The position numbers were made by a program, and so were the translations under genes. A stretch of DNA of 64,000 bases. Origin: Flavobacteriales bacterium (GTDB lineage Bacteria; Bacteroidota; Bacteroidia; Flavobacteriales_F; PHOS-HE28). Positions 43,741 through 52,838 of this stretch are shown in pieces. Each line of letters begins with the position of its first letter. Position 1 is the stretch's first letter. The notes beneath the pieces were generated by a model that made no database searches, had not been told where the DNA came from, and saw nothing but the letters and a program-made list of their open reading frames with translations. Where the stretch lies: positions 124,001 through 188,000 of the forward strand of contig JAGFIV010000100.1 of NCBI GenBank assembly GCA_024103275.1. The letters are read 5' to 3'.

Positions 43741-45279
43741 ATGGCCTGGAACAAAAGCAACGCCCTCCGCTTCTTCCTGGCCATGGCCCTGGCCTTTGGC
43801 GTCGGCGTCCGGTTCCTGGCCCTTACCCAATGGAAACAAGGATTGGCGCATGACGAGAGCCTGAGCTACCTGTGCGCCGCCGCCACCGAGGGACGCTACG
43901 AACGTGAGATCCCCAGCCTGGCCGACACGCTCATCACGGCCTCGGTGATCCAGTCCTACTACGACCGGCCGCCGGGCTTCCGCTTCGGGCTGGTGGCCCA
44001 CGACCTGGTGCGCTACGACGGCCATCCGCCGCTCTACTACTGGGCCTTGCACGCGCAGTACGTCCTCTTCGGCAACGGGTTCACCGGCGGCCTGTGGCTG
44101 AACGTGCTGGCCGACCTGCTGGCCCTGTTGCTGCTGTACCGCCTGGCCCGGGAAGCCCTGGGTGGCGGCCACGCGGCACTGGCGGCCTGCGTGATCTGGT
44201 ACCTGTCGCCGGCCGTGGTGCAGGCCGACCTGGAGGCGCGCCAGTATGCCTTCTGGGCGTTGTTCGCCACCGCCTCCTACCTGCTGAGCTGGCGGATCGC
44301 GGAGCGCGGTGCCTCCACGGGCCGGCTATTGCTGTTCACCGTCGTGAATGCGCTGGGCTTCCTCACCCATTATTTCTACGGCTTCGTGCTGGTGCCCGGC
44401 CTGTGGCTGATCTGGCGGCGCCACCGCTTCACGGCCCCCGCCTGGCGCTACGTGGCGTCGCTCGCCGCTTCCGTCGCGCTTTTCCTCCTCGCCTTTCCGC
44501 AGTTCTTCCAGTTCGTGGCGCTCTTCACCACCCGCGTGGGGTCCATCACCACCATGCCGACGGTCTGGGACGGGGTGCGCACGATGACGTACAGCATCGT
44601 CGATTTCTTTGCCGAGGAGCCCCGGTTGCGGTATGTGTACCTGGCCATGGCCGCCGCGGCCGCCGTGATCCTCGCAACGCGCTTGGCCAAGGGCCGGCTG
44701 CGATTGGACTTCGGGATCCACTCCGCCATGGCCTTCGTGTGGCTGGCCTTGGCCTGGTGCTTTGTCTTTACCCTCGCTTCCTATTTCGGGCGGCTCAGCC
44801 CCACCACGTTCGTGGGCCAGCGCTACTTCTCGTTCCTGTGGCCCTTGTTCGCCATCGCCGTGGTCCACGTGGTGCGGCTGGTGCTGCCGGCCCGCCTGCG
44901 CGCGCCCCTCCTGGTGGGCTACGTGTTGCTGCTGGGCCATTCCTTCACCGTGGCCGCCCGGTATCCCACGTACATCCCCCGCATGGTGCCGCAGGCGTGG
45001 CGACCGGTCATGGACCGCGGCGACCTGCTGGTGGTGACCGACAAGAGCCGCGGCTTCCTGCCCCGCACCATGCGCGGGGTGGCCCCGCAGACCCCGTTGT
45101 ACATCCTGAAGCACGTCATGCCCGAAGTGATGGGCAAGCGCCAGGTGGCGTTCATCCACCCCTTGCGCAAGAACAGGGAGACGGCGGAACGCTTCATGGA
45201 CTGGATGGGCGGCCAAGGATTCCGGGTGGATGAAACCCGGCGGATCGAGACCTATGCCATGGTGGTGTTCCGCAGATGA
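43741..45279 (+). CDS. GT39-like membrane glycosyltransferase C
   Basis: 512 residues from the ATG at 43741; the frame upstream crosses the MITE copy and is not coding. Periplasmic-loop motifs THxDES (LTQWKQGLAHDESLSYL) and YDGHPPLYYWALH follow the GT-C pattern, with about ten membrane segments thereafter and a soluble C-terminal end. It is more similar to the next gene than to the 38-41 kb pair. It lies next to glyA on the other strand, reading away. Confidence 0.85.
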   Translation: MAWNKSNALRFFLAMALAFGVGVRFLALTQWKQGLAHDESLSYLCAAATEGRYEREIPSLADTLITASVIQSYYDRPPGFRFGLVAHDLVRYDGHPPLYYWALHAQYVLFGNGFTGGLWLNVLADLLALLLLYRLAREALGGGHAALAACVIWYLSPAVVQADLEARQYAFWALFATASYLLSWRIAERGASTGRLLLFTVVNALGFLTHYFYGFVLVPGLWLIWRRHRFTAPAWRYVASLAASVALFLLAFPQFFQFVALFTTRVGSITTMPTVWDGVRTMTYSIVDFFAEEPRLRYVYLAMAAAAAVILATRLAKGRLRLDFGIHSAMAFVWLALAWCFVFTLASYFGRLSPTTFVGQRYFSFLWPLFAIAVVHVVRLVLPARLRAPLLVGYVLLLGHSFTVAARYPTYIPRMVPQAWRPVMDRGDLLVVTDKSRGFLPRTMRGVAPQTPLYILKHVMPEVMGKRQVAFIHPLRKNRETAERFMDWMGGQGFRVDETRRIETYAMVVFRR

Positions 45280-45313
45280 GAACGGCGGCACCGGGCCTGC
45301 CGTGCAAAGTGGA

Positions 45314-45321
45314 TACATTCA
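45314..45321 (+). promoter_or_regulatory. -7 box TACATTCA upstream of GT gene
   Basis: TACATTCA at the same 14-base distance from the ATG (45336) as in the previous gene, with about 20 bases of matching flank; probably duplicated with the gene. Confidence 0.45.
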
Positions 45322-45335
45322 CCGCCCGCCTTCCC

Positions 45336-46892
45336 ATGTCCAGGAGAAAAGCCTCCCTCATCCGCATCCTGCTCCTGGTGGCCCTGGTGTATGGCGCCGT
45401 GGTCCGCATCGTGGCGATCACCCAGTGGAAGCAAGGGTACTCGCATGACGAAAGCATCAGCTACCTCTGTGCCGCCGCCACCGAGGGCAAGTATGCCAAG
45501 GAGATCCATGGCCTGACGGACACCTTGATCACCGCAGGGGAGATCCAGGCATTCTACCAGCGGCCGGACCGCCTGCAACCGGGCACCGTGGCCGATGACC
45601 TTGCCCGCCACGATATCCACCCGCCCTTGTATTTCTGGGCCTTGCATGCGGCCTACACGTGGACCGGCGCCACCCTGACCGCCGGGGCCTGGCTCAATTT
45701 CGCTGCCGGGCTGCTCCTGCTGCTGCTCACCTATACGCTGGCCCGCAATACCTTGGGGAGCGTGGAGGCGGCGCTCGCCGCTACGGTGATCTGGTACCTG
45801 TCGCCCGCCGTGGCGCAAGCGGACCTGGAAGCTCGCCAATACCAATTCATGGCCGTGTGCGCCATGGCCTCCTACCTGCTGGCCTGGCGGATGGGGCGGC
45901 AGGGCGTCACGGCGAAATGGCTGCTCCCGTTCGTCGCCGTCAATGCGCTCGGCTTCCTGGACCACTACTACTACGGGTTCGTGCTGGTGCCCGGCGTGTG
46001 GCTGATCTGGCGCCGCCACGGCCTTGCGGCCCCCACCTGGCGCTTTGTGGGCTCCATCGTGGCCTCCATCCTCCTGTTCATCGCGGCGTTCCCCGGCTTC
46101 CTGTACTTCCTGGCCCACTTCGGCCAAAGGCCCACGGCGGGGGCCGTGCCCCCGGGATTCATGGCAGGGGTGTCCACGCTGGTCTATACCACGCTGGATT
46201 TCTTTGCCGGGCAGCCCCGCCTGCGCTATCCCACCCTGGCCTTGCTGCTGGCCGTGGCGGGCCTCATCGGTTACAAGCTCTTCCGGGGCAGGGTGCCGGT
46301 GCTGCGCGGTGCGGTCACCTTGCCGCGATACGTGGCCGCCACCTTGGTGTGGTGCGCGGGCTTCACCATGGCGTTCTATTTGGCCCGCATCAGCCCGGCC
46401 TCGGCGGCGGGGGAGCAGTACAACGCCTATTTCTGGCCCTTGCTCGCCATCATGCTGGTGTACGCGGGTCGCTGGTTCATCGCAGGGCGTTACCGTCCTT
46501 GGGTACTGACCGCCTACGTTCTTCTCCTGGGCCATTCCTTCACCTTCGCGGTGAAGGATTCGGACCTGCTGGCGCGCATGCTGCCCGATGCCTGGTACGG
46601 CCGGATGGGCGGCCCGGCCCTCCTGGTGACGGACCAAGTGGAGCGAGGCGTGTTGCCGCGCGTGATGCGCGACGTGTCTTCGGCCACGCACCTGTACCTG
46701 GTGGGAAAGAAATGGCCCGATGCGGGCGGGTTCGACCGGGTGGTCTTCCTGCACTTGGTGGGCAGCAAGCACAAGGGGCCAGGCAGTCTCCCCGACATCC
46801 TCGCGGCGGCGGGCCTCCACCACCGGCAGACGCTGACGTGGACCACCTCGCCGGAATTTGACGCGTATGAGCTCCGCCTTTACGGTCGCTGA
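45336..46892 (+). CDS. GT39-like membrane glycosyltransferase D
   Basis: 518 residues from the ATG at 45336; an ATG at 45276 overlaps the previous stop, but the promoter box just upstream of 45336 supports the later start. Same layout as the previous gene: ITQWKQGYSHDESISYLCAA, HDIHPPLYFWALH, then about ten membrane segments. The last 13 bases overlap the convergent SGNH gene. It is a tandem duplicate of gene C. Confidence 0.85.
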   Translation: MSRRKASLIRILLLVALVYGAVVRIVAITQWKQGYSHDESISYLCAAATEGKYAKEIHGLTDTLITAGEIQAFYQRPDRLQPGTVADDLARHDIHPPLYFWALHAAYTWTGATLTAGAWLNFAAGLLLLLLTYTLARNTLGSVEAALAATVIWYLSPAVAQADLEARQYQFMAVCAMASYLLAWRMGRQGVTAKWLLPFVAVNALGFLDHYYYGFVLVPGVWLIWRRHGLAAPTWRFVGSIVASILLFIAAFPGFLYFLAHFGQRPTAGAVPPGFMAGVSTLVYTTLDFFAGQPRLRYPTLALLLAVAGLIGYKLFRGRVPVLRGAVTLPRYVAATLVWCAGFTMAFYLARISPASAAGEQYNAYFWPLLAIMLVYAGRWFIAGRYRPWVLTAYVLLLGHSFTFAVKDSDLLARMLPDAWYGRMGGPALLVTDQVERGVLPRVMRDVSSATHLYLVGKKWPDAGGFDRVVFLHLVGSKHKGPGSLPDILAAAGLHHRQTLTWTTSPEFDAYELRLYGR

Positions 46893-47854
46893 CCGGATTG
46901 CAGCGGCCCGGGGGCGGTGCCCTTCCGCCCTAGGTAACCCAGGGCTTCCAGCGTGTCCACCAGTTCCCCGGTGAAGATGCGGGCCCCGGCCGTGTTCAGG
47001 TGGTTGTAATCGTGGAACCAGTGATCATCCTCGATGTACGGCCGGTTGCTGAGGTCGATGTAGGGCACGTGGTCGGCTTTCGCCAGGCGGTCCATGAAAC
47101 GGACGGTGCGGGCGTAGGTGCCCCCTTTCCTGTTCGCCCGCACGTAGTGGCTGCTGAACACGAGGTGGATCCCCTTCGCGCGGCACAGGTCGATGCAGCC
47201 CTGCAGGAAGCGTTGCTGCCGCCTCGGGATCTCCACGTCCGTCGTGTCCGGCAATCCCCCGGGGTCGATCAAGGTGTCCGGCCATGCGGAGAAGCCGCGG
47301 GACCGGTAGTGGCCGTAGTCGAAATAGGGCGAATCCAGCGGCAGCGTGAGGCGCAGCGCCATCAGGTTCAGCATGCGCAGGTCGCGCTGGGCACAGGCCA
47401 GGGACCAGGCCACCCGGTGGTCCGGCTGGTTGGTCATCAGGTCCACCGTGCTCTCAAACCCGTCGTTGATCAGCATCTTGTCGAAGATGTCATAGATCAA
47501 CAGCGGGCAGTTGGTGCTGTCCAGCATGTACTTGATCACCGGATAGCTGTTCATCGGCGTTTGGGCCTTGGAGCCCAGCACGAACACCTTGTAACCGCGT
47601 TCGCGGAACACCTCGGGGTCGTATCCCCGGCTGGCGTGCGAGGAGCCCAGGATGATCGCGTCGTAGTGTTCGTCCCCATCGAACTCATGATAGGTGTACC
47701 AGGTGTCGTCGCCCGGCCATTTGGTGTAATCCCCGATGCGGTAGATCAGCGGCGTGCCGGATACGCGGACCTGGCTGAGGAAAACCACCGCCATGGCGTA
47801 CAGCATTCCTGCTCCCAAGAGGAAGACCAGGGCCCGTGCCAAAAAGCGTCCCAT
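46880..47854 (-). CDS. SGNH-like hydrolase partner of MBOAT
   Basis: 324 residues. One N-terminal membrane helix (ALVFLLGAGMLYAMAVVFL). The soluble part has the SGNH-type nucleophile motif LGSSHASRG and a C-terminal DYNHLNTAGARIF, which places Asp and His of the catalytic site. Such AlgX/AlgJ-like proteins carry out or assist O-acetylation of exported polysaccharides together with an MBOAT protein, which is encoded at 49041-50504. A second homologue lies at 48091-49041. Its own promoter (TACTTCG-type) is about 40 bases upstream. Confidence 0.78.
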   Translation of the reverse strand: MGRFLARALVFLLGAGMLYAMAVVFLSQVRVSGTPLIYRIGDYTKWPGDDTWYTYHEFDGDEHYDAIILGSSHASRGYDPEVFRERGYKVFVLGSKAQTPMNSYPVIKYMLDSTNCPLLIYDIFDKMLINDGFESTVDLMTNQPDHRVAWSLACAQRDLRMLNLMALRLTLPLDSPYFDYGHYRSRGFSAWPDTLIDPGGLPDTTDVEIPRRQQRFLQGCIDLCRAKGIHLVFSSHYVRANRKGGTYARTVRFMDRLAKADHVPYIDLSNRPYIEDDHWFHDYNHLNTAGARIFTGELVDTLEALGYLGRKGTAPGPLQSGQRP

Positions 47855-48090
47855 GGATGGTGGCCTATCGCCGGTGATGGCCGGAATGGAATTCCCCGAA
47901 GTAACGCAGGAGCGCGATGACCATCAAGGGACCCGGCCGGGTCATCCCATCGACTTGATGGACATGCATCATTCGCGGGGCTACGAATTGTATGCGGCCG
48001 GGACAGGATGCCCGGGGCGGGTGGCTTCCACGAAATGAAAAGGCGGACCGATGGCGGGCATGGGGTGCGCGGAACATGGATGGGTCGTGC
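47855..48090. other. spacer between SGNH genes
   Basis: About 235 bases with no recognisable gene; the -7-like box of the preceding gene is near 47895 on the minus strand. Base composition looks lower in GC than neighbouring genes. Confidence 0.4.
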
Positions 48091-49041
48091 TCAAGGTCGG
48101 GAGCTTATTGGCTTTCGTGGCAGGTATCCCAAGGTTTCCAGGGTGTCCACCAACTGTTCGGTGAAGATCCGGGCACCGGTGTAGTTGAGGTGATTGGCAT
48201 CGCAGAACCAATCGTGGTCCCCTATGCCCGCAACACTATTGTAATCCAGGTAAGGGATGTCCGTACCCCTGAGCATGCTGTCCACGAATGTTGCGAGCGG
48301 CACATGGAATGTCCCCCTCTTATTCCGGCGGCCGTAATGACTGGCCACCACCAACCGGATGCCTTTTTCCCGGCATAGCTCCACGATCTTGGCCATGTAG
48401 TGCCGCTGTTGGGGCGATAAGGATGCGGGGCCTTTTGGGGGCGGGGCGGGTGTTGCCGTGCTATCGGTCCGGGAGGAAAAGCCCAGGCCCTTGTAATCAG
48501 GGGCCGGACTGGCCGTCCCCAGGTGTTGGTAGACCAGGCCGTATGCCACCACATTGATGGCACGGATGTCCCGAAGTGCCCATGCCATGCCCAGCACCGG
48601 TTTGATGTGTGCCTGGTTCAATGCCAGGTCCGAGATGGATTCCAGCCCGGAGCTGGCCATCATCCCTTCGTAGGCATCGAGGATCAGCAAGGGCGCATTG
48701 GAGCTGTCCAGCAAGTCGCGGATCAAGAAATACGTGTTGAGCGGCGTTTGGGCGGTCGATCCCAGGTTGAAGGCGCGATGGCCGTGCTCCTGGAAGATGT
48801 GCGGGTCGTATCCGCGATAGGCGTGCGAGGATCCGATGATCACCACGTCATACGCCGTTCGGGGGTCGAACTCCCGATGGCCCGCCCACGTATTCTTGCC
48901 GAACTCCTTGTAGTAATCACCCGTGTCCGGCAACAAGGGATGGCCATTGGGCCTTACCAGGATCAGCAGCAGCAGGAAGGCCATGTAAACCACTGCGGTC
49001 AGGAGAAGAAATGCCATGAGATGGCCCCAGAACCGCCGCAT
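48091..49041 (-). CDS. SGNH-like hydrolase partner of MBOAT, second copy
   Basis: 316 residues. N-terminal membrane helix (FLLLTAVVYMAFLLLLILV). IIGSSHAYRGYDPHIF supplies the nucleophile Ser and DANHLNYTGARIFTEQLVDTLE the C-terminal Asp/His pair. It resembles the gene at 46880-47854 over most of its length. The start overlaps the MBOAT stop by 3 bases, so the two are coupled. The pair of SGNH paralogues could act on different positions or glycans. Confidence 0.78.
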   Translation of the reverse strand: MRRFWGHLMAFLLLTAVVYMAFLLLLILVRPNGHPLLPDTGDYYKEFGKNTWAGHREFDPRTAYDVVIIGSSHAYRGYDPHIFQEHGHRAFNLGSTAQTPLNTYFLIRDLLDSSNAPLLILDAYEGMMASSGLESISDLALNQAHIKPVLGMAWALRDIRAINVVAYGLVYQHLGTASPAPDYKGLGFSSRTDSTATPAPPPKGPASLSPQQRHYMAKIVELCREKGIRLVVASHYGRRNKRGTFHVPLATFVDSMLRGTDIPYLDYNSVAGIGDHDWFCDANHLNYTGARIFTEQLVDTLETLGYLPRKPISSRP

Positions 49042-50504
49042 CAGAACTGGAAATAAATGAAGCTCGCCGAGCCGAAATACCCGAAAAGAATGATCAACGC
49101 CAGGAGCAGGGCGTAGGCCAACTCCCCCGCCAGGCCCCTGGGCAGGCGCTTTTCCTTCAAGGTCCAGGCATCATAAAGCGGGTCGATCAGGATGAACAAG
49201 CCGGTCATGATCAGGGTAACCCCGAAGGCCCCGCGGGGCAACTGTTCGATCAGTTTGCTGATGTCCAGCGGCACCTGGACAAACAGCCGTTGGACCAGGG
49301 TGAAGGAATCATGGACACTGTCCGCGCGGAAGAAGATCCAGGCGAAGCTCACCAGCTGGATGGTGATGAACACGTTCAGCGCGTGCTTCAGGCGGGGCAG
49401 GCGGTCCAGGCCGATGCCCTTGGTGAATCGCGCCAGCAGCGGGGCGCAAATGATGGCCAGCACCAGGTATCCGCCGTGCAGGCCGCCCCAGATCACATAG
49501 GTCCAGTCGGCGCCGTGCCACAGGCCGCTCACCAGGAAGACGATCATCAGGTTCCAGTACCAGCGCCATTTCACCACGCGGTTGCCGCCCAGGGGGATGT
49601 AGAGGTAATCGCGGAACCAGGAGCTGAGGCTGATGTGCCAGCGCTTCCAGAACTCGCTGATGCTGGTGCTGCGGTAGGGGGTGCGGAAGTTCACCATCAG
49701 GTTGAAGCCCATCACGCGGGCCGCCCCCCGGGCGATGTCGGTGTAGCCGCTGAAGTCGCAGTAGATCTGCACGGCGAACAGGTAGGTGGCCAGGGCGATG
49801 GAGAGCGACCCGTACTGCCCGGGCGCGCCGTACACCTGGTCCACCACCACCGCGCAGCGGTCGGCGATCACCAGCTTCTTGAAGAAGCCCCACAGCATCT
49901 GGCGCAGGCCCTCGATCACCCGTTGGGCATCGAAGCCGGACCGCATGCCCGTGCCCGGCACCGTGGCATTGATCTGGTTCAGCAGGTTGGCGGGCCGTTC
50001 GATGGGGCCGGCCACCAGCTGGGGGTAGAACATCACGTACAGGGCGAACAGGCCCGGATGGCGTTCGGCCTTCTGGTGGCCGCGGTACACCTCGATGGTG
50101 TAGCTCAGGCTCTGGAAGGTGTGGAAGCTCAGGCCGATGGGCAGGATGATCCCCAGGTCGGGCACGTTGTAGGCGAAGCCCAGCCCTTCCACCAGGGCGC
50201 CCAGGTTTTCGTTCAGGAAGTGGTAGTACTTGAAGAAGGCCAGCACGCCCGTGTTGGCCAGGATGCTGGCCGTGAGCAGCAGCTTGCGCCTGCGCCCTTC
50301 GCTTCCCTCGATCCAGATGCCGGCGAAATAGTCCACCAGGATGGTGAAGGCCAGGATGAGGATGTACACCGGCACGAAGGCCATGTAGAACCAGCAGCTG
50401 GCCACCAGCAGCAGCAGCCAGCGCCAGCGGTGCGGCAGCACGAAGTACAGCCCCGTGACCAGCGGGAAGAAGATGCAGATGAACTCGAAGGAGTTGAAGA
50501 GCAT
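49041..50504 (-). CDS. MBOAT-family O-acyltransferase (AlgI-like)
   Basis: 487 residues with many hydrophobic helices. The conserved GLWHGADWTYVIWGGLHGG carries the catalytic His and the DYLYIPLGGNR strand before it is typical of AlgI/DltB-like MBOAT proteins. It would transfer acetyl groups across the membrane to an exported glycan together with the SGNH proteins downstream. A TACTTTGC box lies 24 bases before the start on the minus strand (50529-50536). Confidence 0.93.
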   Translation of the reverse strand: MLFNSFEFICIFFPLVTGLYFVLPHRWRWLLLLVASCWFYMAFVPVYILILAFTILVDYFAGIWIEGSEGRRRKLLLTASILANTGVLAFFKYYHFLNENLGALVEGLGFAYNVPDLGIILPIGLSFHTFQSLSYTIEVYRGHQKAERHPGLFALYVMFYPQLVAGPIERPANLLNQINATVPGTGMRSGFDAQRVIEGLRQMLWGFFKKLVIADRCAVVVDQVYGAPGQYGSLSIALATYLFAVQIYCDFSGYTDIARGAARVMGFNLMVNFRTPYRSTSISEFWKRWHISLSSWFRDYLYIPLGGNRVVKWRWYWNLMIVFLVSGLWHGADWTYVIWGGLHGGYLVLAIICAPLLARFTKGIGLDRLPRLKHALNVFITIQLVSFAWIFFRADSVHDSFTLVQRLFVQVPLDISKLIEQLPRGAFGVTLIMTGLFILIDPLYDAWTLKEKRLPRGLAGELAYALLLALIILFGYFGSASFIYFQF

Positions 50505-50528
50505 GGGCTCACCGGTGCGGCTGGGGGC

Positions 50529-50536
50529 GCAAAGTA
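50529..50536 (-). promoter_or_regulatory. -7 box TACTTTGC upstream of MBOAT gene
   Basis: Minus-strand TACTTTGC, 24 bases before the ATG at 50504; a one-base-short variant of the consensus. Confidence 0.45.
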
Positions 50537-50541
50537 GGGGG

Positions 50542-51774
50542 CTAGCACGTCAATTCATGGGCCAAGGCGCCGTACACCTGCCGGGCATTGAAGCGGCTAT
50601 TCCAGAAAGCCCGCACCTGCGCACGCGCACCGGTGGCATACCAAGGCGACTGCCTGAAGCCGTTGAGCACAGCGCCCAGCTCCTGCGGCCGGACAGCATG
50701 CGGCAGCAGGATCCCGCTTTGGGCGGTCACCACCTCGCGCACGCCGCCCGCATCGGCCGCCACCAGGGGGATGCCGAAGCTGGCGGCTTCCTGCATCGCC
50801 ACCGGCGCGCCGCCCTCGGTGCTGCTGGCATGCACGAATACATCCGCCGGCCGGGAACGGTACCAGCCTATCACCTCGGAATTGGGACGGTTGCCCATCA
50901 GTTCCACCGCGATGTTGCCCGGCAGTCCCTTCACCGCGGCCTCCACCGCCCCGCGCTCCGGCCCGTCGCCGAAATGCGTCCATTGCACCGGGCCCTGCAC
51001 CTGGCCCAGGGCCTCGGCGATCAGCGGTACGCGCTTCAGCTCCACCAGGTTGGAACAAGAGACCACGCGCAAGGTGGCCGAAGGTGCCCAGGGACCCGCA
51101 CCGTGGTCCTGGGTGGCCAAGCGCGCCAGCTTGAATTTGTGCGCCATCGCGGGGTAGCGTGAAAGCACGTCATCCAGGCCCGCCTGCGAAGCCACCAGGA
51201 TCCGCTCTGCCTGTTCCACCTGTAAGGCTTGCAGCATCGGCCATCCGTCCTCCGCGCGTTCCGCGTAGAGGTCGAACCCGTGCATGCGGCTCACGAAGCG
51301 GACATCGCGGTCGGCCAGCTTCCAACAGGCCAGCACGCTGGCCCAATCGCTGGTCCAATAGGAGTATAGGGTCACCCGGCCCGGATGGTATTGCTCGCCC
51401 CAAGCCTTGGCCAGGAGCCGCTGCCGGTTGAAGGTCTGCCGCAGGATGCTGAGCAGTTCGCGCCGCCGCTTGGCCGCCAGGTTGCGCGACGGGGCGGTGC
51501 GCACCACGGCATGCCACGCCCGCAGGAAACGGGGCAGGATGGCCAGCACCCGGAGGGGCGGGAGCGGCGTGTACATCAGCGGGCCGGGCAGCAGGTGGTG
51601 GACTTCCGCATGCGCCGGCAAGGGCCGGGCCGGGCCGTCGGCCTCCAAGGGGAAGATCCGTACGCGGTCATACGCCTCCGCAACGATGGGCAGCTCGGTC
51701 TCCAAGTAGGATTCCCCCAGCCCGTAAGGGAATTTCATGGTGAACAGCCAGAGCTCCTTGTCCATCGCCTTCAT
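50542..51774 (-). CDS. GT4-family glycosyltransferase
   Basis: 410 residues from the ATG at 51774, which overlaps the preceding stop (ATGA). The longer open frame beyond it runs out of frame over the neighbouring gene. GT-B motifs are visible in the C-terminal half: HFGDGPERGAVEAAVKGL and SSTEGGAPVAMQEAASFGIPLVA, which contains the EX7E donor-site Glu pair. It transfers a sugar from a nucleotide donor to the growing glycan on the cytoplasmic side. Confidence 0.87.
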   Translation of the reverse strand: MKAMDKELWLFTMKFPYGLGESYLETELPIVAEAYDRVRIFPLEADGPARPLPAHAEVHHLLPGPLMYTPLPPLRVLAILPRFLRAWHAVVRTAPSRNLAAKRRRELLSILRQTFNRQRLLAKAWGEQYHPGRVTLYSYWTSDWASVLACWKLADRDVRFVSRMHGFDLYAERAEDGWPMLQALQVEQAERILVASQAGLDDVLSRYPAMAHKFKLARLATQDHGAGPWAPSATLRVVSCSNLVELKRVPLIAEALGQVQGPVQWTHFGDGPERGAVEAAVKGLPGNIAVELMGNRPNSEVIGWYRSRPADVFVHASSTEGGAPVAMQEAASFGIPLVAADAGGVREVVTAQSGILLPHAVRPQELGAVLNGFRQSPWYATGARAQVRAFWNSRFNARQVYGALAHELTC

Positions 51775-52835
51775 GCGCGGCCCTTGACCATGGCCTGGAG
51801 GGCTTTCCGCAACGCGGCGCGGGCCTGGCCCAGATAATAGCGCGGCCGCATCGGCGGGGGCGGTGTAGCCTCCGGGTCGAAGGTGCGCACCAGCGCATGG
51901 ATGGCCTGCGGCCGGTGTTCGGCCAAGCGCGCCATCGCGCGCGCCAGCTGCGGACCGTAGGCTTGCAGGTCGGCCGGGTGGTCCACCCGGTAGCCCGAAA
52001 AATGCAACTGGCGGCGGTAGCTCTCGTCGATGGCCGCCAGCAACGCTTCCCCCCGCGGGGCGTACAGCGCGACGGCCGCGGCGTAGCACGCCAGCAGGTG
52101 CGCGAAGGCCTTCGACCGGTCCATGCCATTGGACATGCTGGCCGTGCGAAGCGCGTAATGGTACAGCGCATCGGGTACGGTGACCACCTTTTCCGCCCGC
52201 ATGAAATTGCCGAAGCCGATGATGTAGTCCGCGCCGGAATCCAAGGCGCGGTCCAGCTGCATGGCCATGGCCGGGGCGATGACTTCCCGCCGGTAGAGCT
52301 TGTTCCACACCACGCCCTTGCCGAACTCGAACCGGGCGAAACGGCCCGGCAGGTCGTCGGTGATCACCCGTTCGGCGGGGTAGTTGAACGCGCTTTCCTC
52401 CTGCCCGTCCTCCCAGGCCGCGCGCCACCCGCCCAAGGCGATGTCCGCGCCCGAGCGCACCAAGGCACCGGCCAGGCGCGCGTACATCGCGGGATCCACA
52501 TGGTCGTCGCCGTCCACGAACCCGATGAGCGCGCCCGTGGCGGCCTGGAATCCCGCGCGCCGCGCGGCGTGCAGCCCCACGTTGGCCGGCAGGTGCAGCA
52601 CCTTCAGCCGCGCGTCCTGCTGTGCCAGGGCATCCAGCAACGCGCCCGTGTCATCGGTGGAGCGGTCGTCCACGGCGACCACCTCCAGGGGGACGCCCTC
52701 CTGGGCCAGTACCGACCGGATGCACCGCTCGGCCCACGGTGCCACGTTGTAGCAGGGGATGATCACTGAGATCAGGGGCACCGCCTGCGCTTCGGCCGTT
52801 GCCGCCGGTCGGTCCATGCCGGTATCCTGGGCCAT
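51771..52835 (-). CDS. GT2-family glycosyltransferase
   Basis: 354 residues. GT-A motifs: ISVIIPCYNVAPWAERCI, VDDRSTDDTG and FVDGDDHVDPAMYARL give the nucleotide-binding and DXD metal site. C-terminal part is helical (ALHHA-type). It starts 3 bases after the stop of the previous GT2 gene and overlaps the GT4 gene at the other end, so these three form one unit of glycosyltransferases. Confidence 0.88.
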   Translation of the reverse strand: MAQDTGMDRPAATAEAQAVPLISVIIPCYNVAPWAERCIRSVLAQEGVPLEVVAVDDRSTDDTGALLDALAQQDARLKVLHLPANVGLHAARRAGFQAATGALIGFVDGDDHVDPAMYARLAGALVRSGADIALGGWRAAWEDGQEESAFNYPAERVITDDLPGRFARFEFGKGVVWNKLYRREVIAPAMAMQLDRALDSGADYIIGFGNFMRAEKVVTVPDALYHYALRTASMSNGMDRSKAFAHLLACYAAAVALYAPRGEALLAAIDESYRRQLHFSGYRVDHPADLQAYGPQLARAMARLAEHRPQAIHALVRTFDPEATPPPPMRPRYYLGQARAALRKALQAMVKGRA

Positions 52836-52838
52836 GCT

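Noticed and set aside
43486-44172. Minus-strand ORF over the MITE copy and glycosyltransferase start
   Set aside because: Antisense to a clear membrane glycosyltransferase; only low-complexity GC-rich translation.
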